A DNA stretch of 64,000 nucleotides, taken from an uncultured Lachnospiraceae bacterium (GTDB taxonomy: Bacteria > Bacillota > Clostridia > Lachnospirales > Lachnospiraceae). Shown here piece after piece: positions 28,385-37,238 of the stretch. A program made the translations under genes and the position numbers. The first letter of the stretch is position 1; each line of letters opens with the position of its first letter. The stretch spans positions 1 through 64,000 of the forward strand of contig CAMKQH010000021.1 of assembly GCA_946414885.1 (NCBI GenBank), in the 5' to 3' direction. Under the pieces are notes generated by a model. The model was not told where the DNA came from. It did no database searches and saw only the letters and a program-made list of their open reading frames with translations.

Positions 28385-30181
28385 TTGGAAAATCAATTGA
28401 TTCGGTCTAGATTATCAGCACTTCGAGAGGTGATGAAGGACAGGGGCGTGGATTATTACGTGATCCCGACGGCGGACTTTCACGGCTCTGAGTACGTAAA
28501 TGAATATTTTAAGGTGAGGGAGTTTTTCTCGGGCTTTACGGGATCGGCAGGAACGCTTCTCGTATGGCAGGATGGCGCTGCACTTTGGACGGACGGAAGA
28601 TACTTTATCCAGGCGGCAACGGAGCTTTCGGGCACTGGCGTTGATCTGATGAAGATGCGTGAGGAAGGCGTGCCCACGCTGGAAGAATTCCTTCAGGAAA
28701 AGATCCAAAACGGCATGACGCTTGGGTTTGACGGCAGAACGATTTCTGCCAGGGAAGGAAAGTCTTTTGAGGAGAAATTAAAGGATAAGAACGTAAAATT
28801 CTATTACGAGGAGGACCTTGCGGAGAGCGTTTGGAAGGACCGGCCTGCATTTCCCTGCGGAGAGACGTATCTTATCCCGGAAAGCGTTGCGGGAAGAAAC
28901 CTTTTGGAGAAGGCCTCGGACGTAAGGAAAAAGCTTACGGGGTTGGGCGCGGAAAGCACGCTCCTGACAAAGCTGGATGACGTTGCCTGGCTTCTGAACG
29001 TAAGGGGATGCGACGTGGAATGCAATCCTGTGGTGATCTCCTACGTGTACGTGTCGGATAAAAAGATCGTACTGTTTATTCAGGATAAGGCGTTGAATGC
29101 AGACGTCAGGGAGTACCTTGTGAAAAACGGCGTCGAGATCGCCCCGTACGATAAGGTCGCTGATTTCGTAAAGAGTCTGTCCGGCGAAAAGATCCTTTTG
29201 GATGACAGATATTGCGGCTATGCAACCTTTAAGAACTGTACGATGAAGAACCAGGTGGTCGAAGCGCCTAATCCAACGGAACTCCTGAAGTCAATCAAGA
29301 ATCCCACGGAGCTTGCCAACATGGAAAAGATCTACATGGCGGACAACATTGCGCTGACGAAATTTATTTATTGGCTCAAGAAAAATATCGGGAAAATGGA
29401 GATCACGGAGGTTTCCGCGTCAGACAAGCTCGAAGAGTTTAGACGCCAGATTCCGGAATTCCTGGATCTTTCCTTCCCGACCATTGCGGGATATGAAGCG
29501 AACGCGGCCATGATGCACTATGAGGCAACGCCGGAGAATCATGCGATTCTTCAGAAAAAAGGATTTCTTTTGGTAGACTCGGGCGGTCAGTATATGGGCG
29601 GAACGACGGACGTGACCCGTACCATCGCGCTTGGCGAACTGACGGAAGAGGAGATTTATCACTATTCTTTGGTGGCTGCAGGCATGATCCAGATGACGAA
29701 TGCCAGATTCCTGTATGGCTGTACGGGAAGAAATCTCGACATTCTTGCGAGAGAGCCAATCTGGGAGAAGGGACTTGACTATAAATGCGGAACGGGTCAT
29801 GGCGTTGGTTATATTCTCAACGTGCACGAGGGACCACAGTCCCTGCGATGGCAGTACTTAAAGGGGGCAACGGAATATCCCTTTGAGGAAGGCATGGACG
29901 TGACGAATGAGCCGGGCATTTACGTGGAGGGAAGCCACGGCATCCGCATTGAGGACGTGATGGTCGCAAAGAAGGGGGAAAAGAATGAGTATGGCCAGTT
30001 TATGTACTTTGACACCCTGACCTGGGTTCCCTTGGAGCGGAGCGCCATTGACGTAAAGTTCCTGACGGACAGACAAAGGACTTGGATCAATGCCTACCAG
30101 CAGACGGTATTTGAGAAAATTTCTCCTTATCTGAGCGAAGAAGAACGCGATTGGCTCCGCGGCGAAACGGCTGCAGTTTAA
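28385..30181 (+). CDS. Aminopeptidase P family protein (M24B metallopeptidase)
   Basis: The 598-residue protein has the three-part layout of the long Xaa-Pro aminopeptidases: two creatinase-like N-terminal domains and a C-terminal pita-bread metallopeptidase domain. Metal ligands are visible in LLVDSGGQY, TTDVTRT, GTGHGVGY, TNEPGIY and HGIRIEDV. It is cytosolic and would release N-terminal residues before proline. The start codon is TTG with AGAGG 7 bases upstream; the family-like SRLSALREVMKDRGVDYY follows at once. It is probably monocistronic. Confidence 0.92.
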   Translation: MENQLIRSRLSALREVMKDRGVDYYVIPTADFHGSEYVNEYFKVREFFSGFTGSAGTLLVWQDGAALWTDGRYFIQAATELSGTGVDLMKMREEGVPTLEEFLQEKIQNGMTLGFDGRTISAREGKSFEEKLKDKNVKFYYEEDLAESVWKDRPAFPCGETYLIPESVAGRNLLEKASDVRKKLTGLGAESTLLTKLDDVAWLLNVRGCDVECNPVVISYVYVSDKKIVLFIQDKALNADVREYLVKNGVEIAPYDKVADFVKSLSGEKILLDDRYCGYATFKNCTMKNQVVEAPNPTELLKSIKNPTELANMEKIYMADNIALTKFIYWLKKNIGKMEITEVSASDKLEEFRRQIPEFLDLSFPTIAGYEANAAMMHYEATPENHAILQKKGFLLVDSGGQYMGGTTDVTRTIALGELTEEEIYHYSLVAAGMIQMTNARFLYGCTGRNLDILAREPIWEKGLDYKCGTGHGVGYILNVHEGPQSLRWQYLKGATEYPFEEGMDVTNEPGIYVEGSHGIRIEDVMVAKKGEKNEYGQFMYFDTLTWVPLERSAIDVKFLTDRQRTWINAYQQTVFEKISPYLSEEERDWLRGETAAV

Positions 30182-30252
30182 TCAGCCGGGCACATGGCAA
30201 AAAGTGAGAATGCAACGGCAAGAAAAATGAGAAAAAACCACGAGGTTAGACG

Positions 30253-30316
30253 TTGCTTTTTTGGGAACCTTCGTGTATAATGATACATGGCAATTTTTGG
30301 CGAACAAGCGCCAAAA
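30253..30316 (+). promoter_or_regulatory. Promoter and leader hairpin of pckA
   Basis: TTGCTT and TATAAT are separated by 17 bases (30253-30281). A perfect 8-bp hairpin TTTTGGCG/CGCCAAAA with a 6-base loop follows at 30295-30316. The leader is over 100 bases long. Confidence 0.65.
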
Positions 30317-30391
30317 GAATGGTATTGGTTTCAAAAAACAACGTACCAAGAGTCACAAGAAAATAAATTTAAGGAAAAGGAGTAAGTACAA

Positions 30392-32005
30392 ATGGCAGTA
30401 ATTGATTTAACCAAGTATGGCATTACCGGAAGTACGGAGATTGTTTACAATCCTTCCTACGAGACTCTCTTTGATGAGGAGATGAAGCCTGAGCTTACCG
30501 GCTACGACAAGGGACAGCTTACCGAGCTGGGAACCGTAAACGTTATGACCGGCGTTTACACCGGACGTTCCCCTAAGGATAAGTACATCGTTATGGATGA
30601 GAACTCCAAGAACACCGTATGGTGGACCACCGACGAGTACAAGAATGATAACCATGCAATGTCTGAGGAGACCTGGGCAGCCGTTAAGGACATCGCTAAG
30701 AAGGCACTTTCCAATAAGAGACTTTTCGTTGTAGATGCATTCTGCGGCGCTAACAAGGATACCCGCATGGCTGTTCGTTTCATCATGGAGGTAGCTTGGC
30801 AGGCACACTTCGTTAAGAACATGTTCATTGTTCCCACCGAGGAAGAACTGAAGAGCTTTACCCCTGATTTCGTTATCTACAATGCATCCAAGGCAAAGGT
30901 TGAGAACTACAAGGAGCTTGGCCTCAATTCCGAGACCTGCGTAGCCTTCAACATCACCTCCAGAGAGCAGGTAATCCTGAACACCTGGTACGGCGGCGAG
31001 ATGAAGAAGGGTATGTTCTCCATGATGAACTACTATCTGCCTCTGAAGGGCATTGCTTCCATGCACTGCTCCGCTAACACCGACATGAAGGGCGAGAACA
31101 CCGCAATCTTCTTCGGTCTGTCCGGAACCGGTAAGACCACCCTTTCCACCGATCCCAAGAGACTGCTCATCGGTGATGACGAGCACGGCTGGGACGACAA
31201 CGGCGTGTTCAACTTCGAGGGCGGCTGCTACGCTAAGGTTATTGGCCTTGACAAGGAGTCTGAGCCTGACATCTACAACGCGATCAAGAGAAATGCTCTT
31301 CTTGAGAACGTAACCGTAGCTGCTGACGGTAAGATTGATTTCGATGATAAGAGCGTTACCGAGAACACCCGCGTATCTTATCCCATTGATCACATTAATA
31401 ACATCGTACTGAAGGTTAACCCTACTTCCTCAGGCCCTGCAGCGAAGAACGTAATCTTCCTGAGCGCAGATGCATTCGGAGTACTTCCTCCCGTATCCAT
31501 TCTGACTCCTGAGCAGACCCAGTACTACTTCCTGAGCGGATTTACTGCAAAGCTTGCTGGTACCGAGCGTGGCATTACCGAGCCCACCCCTACCTTCTCC
31601 GCATGCTTTGGCCAGGCATTCCTGGAGCTCCATCCCACCAAGTACGGTGAGGAGCTGGTTAAGAAGATGCAGGCAAGCGGCGCAAAGGCTTACCTTGTAA
31701 ACACCGGTTGGAACGGCACCGGCAAGAGAATCTCCATCAAGGATACCAGAGGAATCATCGATGCAATCCTGAATGGTGACGTTAACAATGCGCCTACCAA
31801 GAAGATCCCCATCTTTGACTTTGAGGTTCCCACCGCACTTCCCGGAGTTGATCCTGCAATCCTGGATCCCAGAGATACCTACGCTAACGCTTCCGAGTGG
31901 GAGGCTAAGGCTCAGGATCTTGCACAGAGATTCATCAAGAACTTCAAGAAGTATGAAGGCAATGAGGCTGGTAAGGCACTGGTTGCTGCAGGCCCTCAGC
32001 TGTAA
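30392..32005 (+). CDS. pckA: Phosphoenolpyruvate carboxykinase (ATP)
   Basis: PckA interconverts oxaloacetate and PEP with ATP; in gut anaerobes it often runs towards oxaloacetate. The P-loop is [11 protein letters not shown], the metal site is in GDDEHGWDD, and the segment [13 protein letters not shown] near residue 58 is typical. At 537 residues the length is normal. C-ending codon use like gdhA and efp suggests high expression. It is monocistronic, with a strong promoter, a leader hairpin, an AAGGAG ribosome site and a terminator. Confidence 0.97.
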   Translation: MAVIDLTKYGITGSTEIVYNPSYETLFDEEMKPELTGYDKGQLTELGTVNVMTGVYTGRSPKDKYIVMDENSKNTVWWTTDEYKNDNHAMSEETWAAVKDIAKKALSNKRLFVVDAFCGANKDTRMAVRFIMEVAWQAHFVKNMFIVPTEEELKSFTPDFVIYNASKAKVENYKELGLNSETCVAFNITSREQVILNTWYGGEMKKGMFSMMNYYLPLKGIASMHCSANTDMKGENTAIFFGLSGTGKTTLSTDPKRLLIGDDEHGWDDNGVFNFEGGCYAKVIGLDKESEPDIYNAIKRNALLENVTVAADGKIDFDDKSVTENTRVSYPIDHINNIVLKVNPTSSGPAAKNVIFLSADAFGVLPPVSILTPEQTQYYFLSGFTAKLAGTERGITEPTPTFSACFGQAFLELHPTKYGEELVKKMQASGAKAYLVNTGWNGTGKRISIKDTRGIIDAILNGDVNNAPTKKIPIFDFEVPTALPGVDPAILDPRDTYANASEWEAKAQDLAQRFIKNFKKYEGNEAGKALVAAGPQL

Positions 32006-32045
32006 TTCCCATAAAGCGGTCAAAACCGCTGCATAAGTAAAACAT

Positions 32046-32090
32046 AAGACCCATGGTGAACGGAAAGACGCTTGCCATGGGTCTTTTTTA
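32046..32090 (+). terminator. Rho-independent terminator of pckA
   Basis: AAGACCCATGG pairs perfectly with CCATGGGTCTT over 11 bp around an 18-base loop and is followed by TTTT. Confidence 0.88.
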
Positions 32091-32198
32091 TGACGTTTGT
32101 CACTTGACGTCGCGTTGAAAAAGTGACGTATGGCACGTGCATTGGATGAGTGCATCTGGTAGAATAGGATTAGAAAAGCAAATGAAAGGGGAACGTCC

Positions 32199-32432
32199 AT
32201 GGATATTCTAATGCGGATTTTCGGCTGGCTGATCATCATTGCAATTGCATTATTCGTGTTTGCTTCCATTGTGTTGTTCATTAAAGATGGCATGGATTCT
32301 AAGAAAGAAGGGCGGCGCAGAAAAACAATCTATACGGTTATGTTTATCATTAGTATGGTTATTGTAGTCTTATTTATTTTGGGCATCATATTTTTAAGCA
32401 TTCTTGCCATGCTTATCATGAGGAGTATGTAA
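32199..32432 (+). CDS. Small two-helix membrane protein, 77 aa
   Basis: I do not recognise a family. The 77 residues form two membrane helices (about 7-28 and 45-75) joined by a short, very basic cytoplasmic-type loop (DSKKEGRRRKT). The ribosome site GAAAGGGG lies before ATG 32199. It is the first of three tightly coupled genes ending with a periplasmic-binding-type protein. Its end contains the ribosome site of the next small gene. Confidence 0.7.
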   Translation: MDILMRIFGWLIIIAIALFVFASIVLFIKDGMDSKKEGRRRKTIYTVMFIISMVIVVLFILGIIFLSILAMLIMRSM

Positions 32433-32433
32433 C

Positions 32434-32577
32434 ATGAGTGACCGTGCTTTTATCAGAGTATTGATCATCGTGATTCTGTTAGGAATGCTGGCGACGGTTG
32501 CTCATTGCATTTATATCTGTTTTGCCTATCAGAATTCTTCAATCATACAATTTATTGCAAGGGAGTTGTGGCCATGA
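32434..32577 (+). CDS. Small membrane peptide, 47 aa (below ORF-track cutoff)
   Basis: This ORF starts one base after the 77-residue gene and ends by ATGA overlap with the next gene. It begins MSDRAFIRVLI and has one membrane helix (about 7-32), ending IARELWP. AGGAG lies 8 bases before its ATG, and its own 3' end contains AGGGAG 8 bases before the next ATG. The perfect spacing and overlap make it a credible real gene. Function is unknown; it may be an accessory subunit of the neighbouring binding protein. Confidence 0.65.
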   Translation: MSDRAFIRVLIIVILLGMLATVAHCIYICFAYQNSSIIQFIARELWP

Positions 32578-33560
32578 AGAAGATCATCGTTATTTTGGGA
32601 ACGGTTTTCCTGTTTGTGGCCGTAAACGTCTTCCTGTACGTAGCAATTACGAGCCGTCTTGCCAATAATTTCAGCGGTACAAACCAACTCAAAATGATCG
32701 ACGTGGCTAAATTTCTGCCGTTTGAGGAGACGTCTGAGCTTGCAAGAACGGGCTCTTCCTTCAGATTTCAAAGTGGCGAAGATTTGCCCGTGTTAGACGG
32801 CGCGGCAGCCCTCGTTCCGGTTTATGCATCGGTAATAGAGAATTGCTATCCCGCGGGAACCGTCACTTATGAGGGCGGCGTGTTTTCTGATGATAATTAC
32901 TATGGTGAGAATTTTGCCCCTGACAGCGTGATGCAATATCAAAACACCGTCAGAGGTTTTGATGCCCTTGTTGAAGGCTCCGTTGATCTGTTTTTTACGG
33001 CGCACCCGTCGAAAGAACAAATGCAGTCTGCTAAGGATAAGGGCGTCGAGCTGGAGATCGTGCCGATCGGCTTGGAAGCATTTGTATTCTTTGTAAACAA
33101 AGACAATCCCGTGGACGGACTTACGACGGAACAGATACGGTCCATATACAGGGGAGAGATCACAAACTGGAAAGAGGTTGGCGGCGCTTCAAAAATGATC
33201 AATCCGCTGACCAGAGTAAAGGGCTCCGGCAGTCAGACCATGATGGATAAGTTTATGGAGGATGACATGTTGACCTCCAGACGGCTCCTGTCCGTATTTG
33301 GCGCAGGGATTGGTTATTCCTTCCGGTATTATCTTTCGGGCATGGTGGCAGATGATAACGTAAAAATGCTGGCTGTTGACGGAATCTATCCGAGTGCTGA
33401 GAACGTACGAAATGGCTCTTATCCGATCAGCACAAAATTTTACGTCGTTTATCGTAAGGATAATCAAAATGGAAACGTAACAAGACTCGTTGAATGGCTA
33501 TTGTCCGAGGAAGGACAAACCATGATCGAAGCCTGTGGTTACGTGGGATTGCCAGAATAA
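32574..33560 (+). CDS. Membrane-anchored PstS-like substrate-binding protein
   Basis: A 328-residue protein with an uncleaved-looking N-terminal helix (about 3-26) and a periplasmic-binding fold of the phosphate-binding type. Indicators are DGAAALVPVYASVIE, EGSVDLFF, PVDGLTTEQIRSIYRGEITNWKEVGG and VKGSGSQTMMDKFM. I use ATG 32574 because it overlaps the upstream stop and has AGGGAG. No permease or ATPase gene follows, so it is not a standard Pst operon. It could be an orphan phosphate sensor or scavenger. Confidence 0.8.
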   Translation: MKKIIVILGTVFLFVAVNVFLYVAITSRLANNFSGTNQLKMIDVAKFLPFEETSELARTGSSFRFQSGEDLPVLDGAAALVPVYASVIENCYPAGTVTYEGGVFSDDNYYGENFAPDSVMQYQNTVRGFDALVEGSVDLFFTAHPSKEQMQSAKDKGVELEIVPIGLEAFVFFVNKDNPVDGLTTEQIRSIYRGEITNWKEVGGASKMINPLTRVKGSGSQTMMDKFMEDDMLTSRRLLSVFGAGIGYSFRYYLSGMVADDNVKMLAVDGIYPSAENVRNGSYPISTKFYVVYRKDNQNGNVTRLVEWLLSEEGQTMIEACGYVGLPE

Positions 33561-33575
33561 TTCAGCCTATGAATA

Positions 33576-33610
33576 ACACCTTTCGGATTTGACCGGAAGG
33601 TGTTTTTTTG
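33576..33610 (+). terminator. Terminator after the PstS-like gene
   Basis: ACACCTTTCGG pairs with CCGGAAGGTGT (one mismatch) around ATTTGA, followed by seven T. Confidence 0.88.
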
Positions 33611-33630
33611 ATGGGAGTGGAAAAAACTAT

Positions 33631-33658
33631 TTACTAATGAAAAAAAATGTCGTATAAT
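33631..33658 (+). promoter_or_regulatory. Promoter of the por operon
   Basis: TTACTA and a perfect TATAAT are separated by 16 bases. Confidence 0.6.
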
Positions 33659-33721
33659 ATGTTTCGCGTATGCCCGAACGGGGTACGAAAGGTAACGATT
33701 TAGGATGGAAGGGATTGGAAA

Positions 33722-34294
33722 ATGAACAGTTTGACGGAGATCAGATGGCATGGCCGAGGAGGCCAAGGCGCCAAGACGGCGGCTCTTTTGTTGGCTGACG
33801 TGGCATTTCAGCTTGGAAAACACGTGCAGGGCTTTCCTGAGTACGGCCCTGAGAGAATGGGTGCGCCCATTACTGCTTATGACAGGATCAGTGACAATCA
33901 GATCCGCGTGCACTCCAACATTTACGAGCCTGATTACGTGGTAGTCGTGGATGACACGCTGCTGGAGTCCGTGGACGTAACGGCTGGCCTAAAGAAAGAG
34001 GGTGCCATTCTTGTCAACACCACGAAGTCCAAGGAGGAGATCATTCCTCACTTAAAGGGCTACGAGGGTGAGGTTCATATCATCGACGCGAGAAAGGTCT
34101 GTCATGAGACGCTTGGAAAGTATTTCCCCAACACGCCCATGCTGGCTGCGATCGTAAAGGTATCCGGAGTAATTGAGCCTGAGACCTTTATCAATTTGAT
34201 GAGAGAATCCCTGGAACATAAATTTGCGAAAAAACCGGAGGTGCTGGACGGTAACATGAAGGCACTCCGTTTGGCGATGGAGGAGGTGCACTAA
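33722..34294 (+). CDS. porC: 2-oxoacid:ferredoxin oxidoreductase, gamma subunit
   Basis: The 190-residue gamma subunit of a four-subunit pyruvate-type ferredoxin oxidoreductase. RWHGRGGQGAKTAA near the N-terminus and GFPEYGPERMGAPI are diagnostic. The enzyme decarboxylates a 2-oxoacid to the acyl-CoA and reduces ferredoxin. It opens the operon gamma-delta-alpha-beta and overlaps the delta gene by one base (TAATG). The substrate (pyruvate or a branched 2-oxoacid) cannot be fixed from this subunit. Confidence 0.92.
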   Translation: MNSLTEIRWHGRGGQGAKTAALLLADVAFQLGKHVQGFPEYGPERMGAPITAYDRISDNQIRVHSNIYEPDYVVVVDDTLLESVDVTAGLKKEGAILVNTTKSKEEIIPHLKGYEGEVHIIDARKVCHETLGKYFPNTPMLAAIVKVSGVIEPETFINLMRESLEHKFAKKPEVLDGNMKALRLAMEEVH

Positions 34295-34596
34295 TGGCTT
34301 TACCTGCAGAAAAAATAGATGAACACGTAGTTTGGCAGGACGTTACGGAAGGCCTGCAGATCCATGAGCCCGCGACCAGTAAGGGCTTTATGACGGGTCA
34401 GTGGCGTACCAACACGCCCGTATGGATCAAGGAGAAGTGCAAACAATGTCTGCTCTGCGTTCCTTATTGTCCCGACAGCTGTATTATCGCAAAGAACAAT
34501 AAGAGAGAAGAGTTTGATTATGATCACTGCAAGGGCTGCGGCATTTGCGTAAAGGCTTGTCCCTTTGGTGCCATCGAGATGAAGGAGGGACAATAA
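34294..34596 (+). CDS. porD: 2-oxoacid:ferredoxin oxidoreductase, delta subunit (2x[4Fe-4S])
   Basis: A 100-residue ferredoxin-like subunit. Two full cluster motifs are visible, CKQCLLCVPYCPDSC and CKGCGICVKACPFG, which carry electrons from the TPP site to external ferredoxin. The N-terminal 45 residues are a typical lead-in. It shares a base with the gamma gene and ends one base before the alpha gene, so translation is probably coupled. Confidence 0.94.
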   Translation: MALPAEKIDEHVVWQDVTEGLQIHEPATSKGFMTGQWRTNTPVWIKEKCKQCLLCVPYCPDSCIIAKNNKREEFDYDHCKGCGICVKACPFGAIEMKEGQ

Positions 34597-34597
34597 G

Positions 34598-35809
34598 ATG
34601 AGCGTACAAGGAATTCCTCAGAGAATGTCCGGAAATGAGGCGGTTGCGGAAGCCATTCGTCAGATCAATCCCGACGTCATGCCTGCATTTCCCATTACGC
34701 CTTCCACGGAGATCCCGCAGTTTGTATCCAGCATGATCTCCAATGGTCAGATAGATACCGAATTTATTCCCGTAGAGAGTGAGCACAGTTCCATGAGCGC
34801 TGCCATCGGTTCCGAAGCGGCAGGCGCAAGAACCCTGACGGCAACCTCTTCTTGCGGTCTTGCCTTCATGTGGGAGGTATTATACGTGGCAGCGTCCAAT
34901 CGTCTGCCCATTATGCTGGAGCTTGTAAACCGTGCCCTTTCCGGACCCATCAACATCAATGCGGAGCATTCCGACAGCATGGGCGCGAGAGACAGCGGCT
35001 GGCTTCAGATTTATGCAGAAAACAATCAGGAAGCTTATGACAATACGCTTCAGGCATACCGAATCGCGGAGCATCCGGACGTAAAGCTTCCCATCATGGT
35101 ATGTCAGGACGGTTTCATCACCAGCCATGCCGTTGAAAACATCACGCTCCTTCCCGATGCTCCCGTCAAGGAGTTCGTGGGTGAGTATCATCCGGAGCAT
35201 TATCTCCTCAAGGAAGACGAGACCATGGCCGTTGGTCCTTATGCCGTTTCCCCTTATTGCATGGAGGCAAAGCGTGCGCAGGCGCAGGGCATGATCAATG
35301 CAAAGAAGGTCATTTTGGAAGTCGCTGAGGAATTTGAAAAGCTGTCCGGCAGAAAATACGGCTTTTATGAAGGCTATTGCTTAGAGGATGCCGATTATGC
35401 GCTGGTGGCAATTGGAAGCGTATGCGGTACCATCAAGGATGCCATTGATAAGCTCCGTGCGGAGGGCAAGAAGGTGGGGCTTTTGAAGATCCGCGTGTTC
35501 CGTCCCTTCCCGGGAGAAGAGTTTGCAAATGCGCTGAAGAATTGTAAGGCAGTTGGAATCCTTGACAGAAGTGAAGGCTACAACAGCGTTGGCGGACCGG
35601 TTGGCGCAGAAGTTACCGCAGCCATGTATCGTGCAAAATGCCAGGCTGAGACGGTAAATATCATTTATGGTCTGTCTGGCCGTGACGTGAGGGTTTCCGA
35701 CGTGGAGCGCGTATATGAGAAGCTCGAGAAGCTTGCGGCGGGAGAGAACGTCTTTGGACCTTATCCCTACCTTGGTCTTCGCAGTGCTGACGAATCAGAT
35801 TGTGTTTAA
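34598..35809 (+). CDS. porA: 2-oxoacid:ferredoxin oxidoreductase, alpha subunit
   Basis: The 403-residue alpha subunit holds the pyrimidine-binding and transketolase-C-like domains. MSGNEAVAEAIRQINPD, the FPITPSTEIPQ loop and ESEHSSMSAAIGSEAAG are family hallmarks; the C-terminal part has DRSEGYNSVGGPVGAEV. It follows the delta gene after one base. The ATG has AAGGAGGGACAATAAG upstream. The beta gene follows after a 94-base gap with no terminator. Confidence 0.94.
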   Translation: MSVQGIPQRMSGNEAVAEAIRQINPDVMPAFPITPSTEIPQFVSSMISNGQIDTEFIPVESEHSSMSAAIGSEAAGARTLTATSSCGLAFMWEVLYVAASNRLPIMLELVNRALSGPININAEHSDSMGARDSGWLQIYAENNQEAYDNTLQAYRIAEHPDVKLPIMVCQDGFITSHAVENITLLPDAPVKEFVGEYHPEHYLLKEDETMAVGPYAVSPYCMEAKRAQAQGMINAKKVILEVAEEFEKLSGRKYGFYEGYCLEDADYALVAIGSVCGTIKDAIDKLRAEGKKVGLLKIRVFRPFPGEEFANALKNCKAVGILDRSEGYNSVGGPVGAEVTAAMYRAKCQAETVNIIYGLSGRDVRVSDVERVYEKLEKLAAGENVFGPYPYLGLRSADESDCV

Positions 35810-35903
35810 GATAGCGCAGTGAATGAGGCGATCGGAGAAAACTACGGCGATTTGATTCAAACGGAGCAAAACATCGCTGAAGCCAATTGAAATTAGGAGA
35901 AGA

Positions 35904-36845
35904 ATGATGGAGCAGAGAGCTTTTAATTTTAGAGAGATTCAGGCAAGGGAAGAAAGACTTGCGCCCGGACACAGAATGTGTGCCGGCTGTGGCGGAACCA
36001 TTGCCGTTAGAAACGTACTGAAGGCCCTACATCCCGGAGACAAGGCCGTGATCGGAAATGCCACGGGATGTCTAGAGGTTTCCTCTTACATGTATCCTTA
36101 TACCGCGTATGAGGACAGCTATATCCACAATGCATTCGAGAATGCAGGTGCGACGCTTTCCGGCGTGGAGACGGCGTATCACGCATTGAAAAAACGCGGA
36201 AAGATTGGTTCTGAGTACAAGTTCATTACCTTTGGCGGTGACGGCGGTACTTATGACATTGGTCTGCAGTCCCTTTCCGGCGCCATGGAGCGTGGTCATG
36301 ACATGGTTTACGTATGCTATGACAACGGCGCATACATGAACACGGGCATCCAGAGATCCTCTGCAACGCCCATGTATGCCGATACCACGACGACTCCCGT
36401 GGGTACGCAGTCGAATGGTAAGCCTCAGTCCAGAAAGGATCTGGCGACCATTATCGCGGCGCACAACATTCCTTACGTTGCGCAGACCACCTTCATCGGC
36501 AACATGAAGGATCTCTACGTAAAGGCGGAACGCGCAATCTATACGCCCGGTGCGGCATTCCTGAATATCATGGCTCCCTGCCCGAGAGGATGGCGCTATG
36601 ACGCTCCTGACATCATTGAGATCTGCAAACTTGGCGTTGAGACCTGCTACTGGCCTTTGTTTGAAGTGGTGGAAGGCGAGTGGAGATTGAATTATCAGCC
36701 GAAGCATAAGCTTCCCCTGGAGGATTTCTTGAAGAAGCAGGGAAGATTCAAGCATCTGTTTAAGCCCGGAAATGAATATTTGATCGAGGCATTCCAGGCA
36801 GAAGTGGATAAGAGATGGGAAGAATTGCTCAAAAAATGTAATTAA
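35904..36845 (+). CDS. porB: 2-oxoacid:ferredoxin oxidoreductase, beta subunit (TPP-binding)
   Basis: The 313-residue beta subunit binds thiamine pyrophosphate and a proximal cluster. Cys residues appear in HRMCAGCGG and NATGCLEV, and the TPP motif is GDGGTYDIG with YMNTGIQRSSATP, which resembles pyruvate-type rather than 2-oxoglutarate-type enzymes. It completes the four-subunit complex. ATG 35904 and 35907 are both possible after TTAGGAGAAGA. Many Clostridia use a single-chain enzyme for pyruvate; this complex may be additional or serve branched 2-oxoacids. Confidence 0.94.
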   Translation: MMEQRAFNFREIQAREERLAPGHRMCAGCGGTIAVRNVLKALHPGDKAVIGNATGCLEVSSYMYPYTAYEDSYIHNAFENAGATLSGVETAYHALKKRGKIGSEYKFITFGGDGGTYDIGLQSLSGAMERGHDMVYVCYDNGAYMNTGIQRSSATPMYADTTTTPVGTQSNGKPQSRKDLATIIAAHNIPYVAQTTFIGNMKDLYVKAERAIYTPGAAFLNIMAPCPRGWRYDAPDIIEICKLGVETCYWPLFEVVEGEWRLNYQPKHKLPLEDFLKKQGRFKHLFKPGNEYLIEAFQAEVDKRWEELLKKCN

Positions 36846-36892
36846 TAGCCACAATTATCAGAAAAAATTACCTAAAATGGCAAATTTTTCTG

Positions 36893-36921
36893 TTGAATTT
36901 TTGAGGCGGTTGGGTTATAAT
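36893..36921 (+). promoter_or_regulatory. Strong sigma-A promoter of the probable 6S RNA
   Basis: TTGAAT and TATAAT are separated by 17 bases in an AT-rich context, placing the start near 36925-36928. Confidence 0.75.
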
Positions 36922-36924
36922 ATA

Positions 36925-37100
36925 ACTAACCTGAAATGTTCGATAAAGCTTGTTAGTTTTGAACCTACATTTACTTTCATGGGATTCTTATATTGCCAAG
37001 CGGCTGTCAAGCCCTCACTCCCAGGCATGCCTGGATCAGAGGATTGGAAGGGAAGGCAAAAACTTGGTTGCGGTTACCCACCTGGCGCGAGCTAGGAGTC
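36925..37100 (+). ncRNA. ssrS: Probable 6S RNA
   Basis: A non-coding stretch of about 175 bases follows a strong promoter. It has the rod shape of 6S RNA. The ends pair (ACT-CCT near the start with AGGAGT near 37094-37099), a 5' hairpin AAATGTTC/GAAC..ACATTT resembles the Firmicute 6S element, and CCAAG pairs with CTTGG around a large apical arm holding CCAGG-CATG-CCTGG. 6S RNA binds RNA polymerase and mimics an open promoter. The call rests on shape and remembered motifs, not on a covariance search. No plausible ORF competes. Confidence 0.6.
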
Positions 37101-37135
37101 AAAAAACAAGACGCGGCATTTCGGGGGCAAAAAAA

Positions 37136-37200
37136 GCATCCGATGGATGCGGTACAAAAGATAAAAAGCAGCTTTTCGGGAGACCGGAGGCTGTTTTTTG
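37136..37200 (+). terminator. Hairpins downstream of the 6S-like RNA
   Basis: GCATCC-GAT-GGATGC (37136-37150) is followed by a second hairpin around AGCAGC...GGCTG with a TTTTTT tail (37165-37199). The second looks like the intrinsic terminator. The rest of the gap to 37239 holds only the ribosome site of the next gene. Confidence 0.65.
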
Positions 37201-37238
37201 TTTCTGAGAATCGCAGATGATCCGGAGGCTGAAATAAA

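Noticed and set aside
30407-31393. 328-aa minus-strand ORF opposite pckA
   Set aside because: Shadow of the C-biased pckA codons; no independent start signals.
36877-37220. Three short plus-strand ORFs in the 6S-like region
   Set aside because: They overlap the promoter and folded RNA, lack ribosome sites and have no coding signature.
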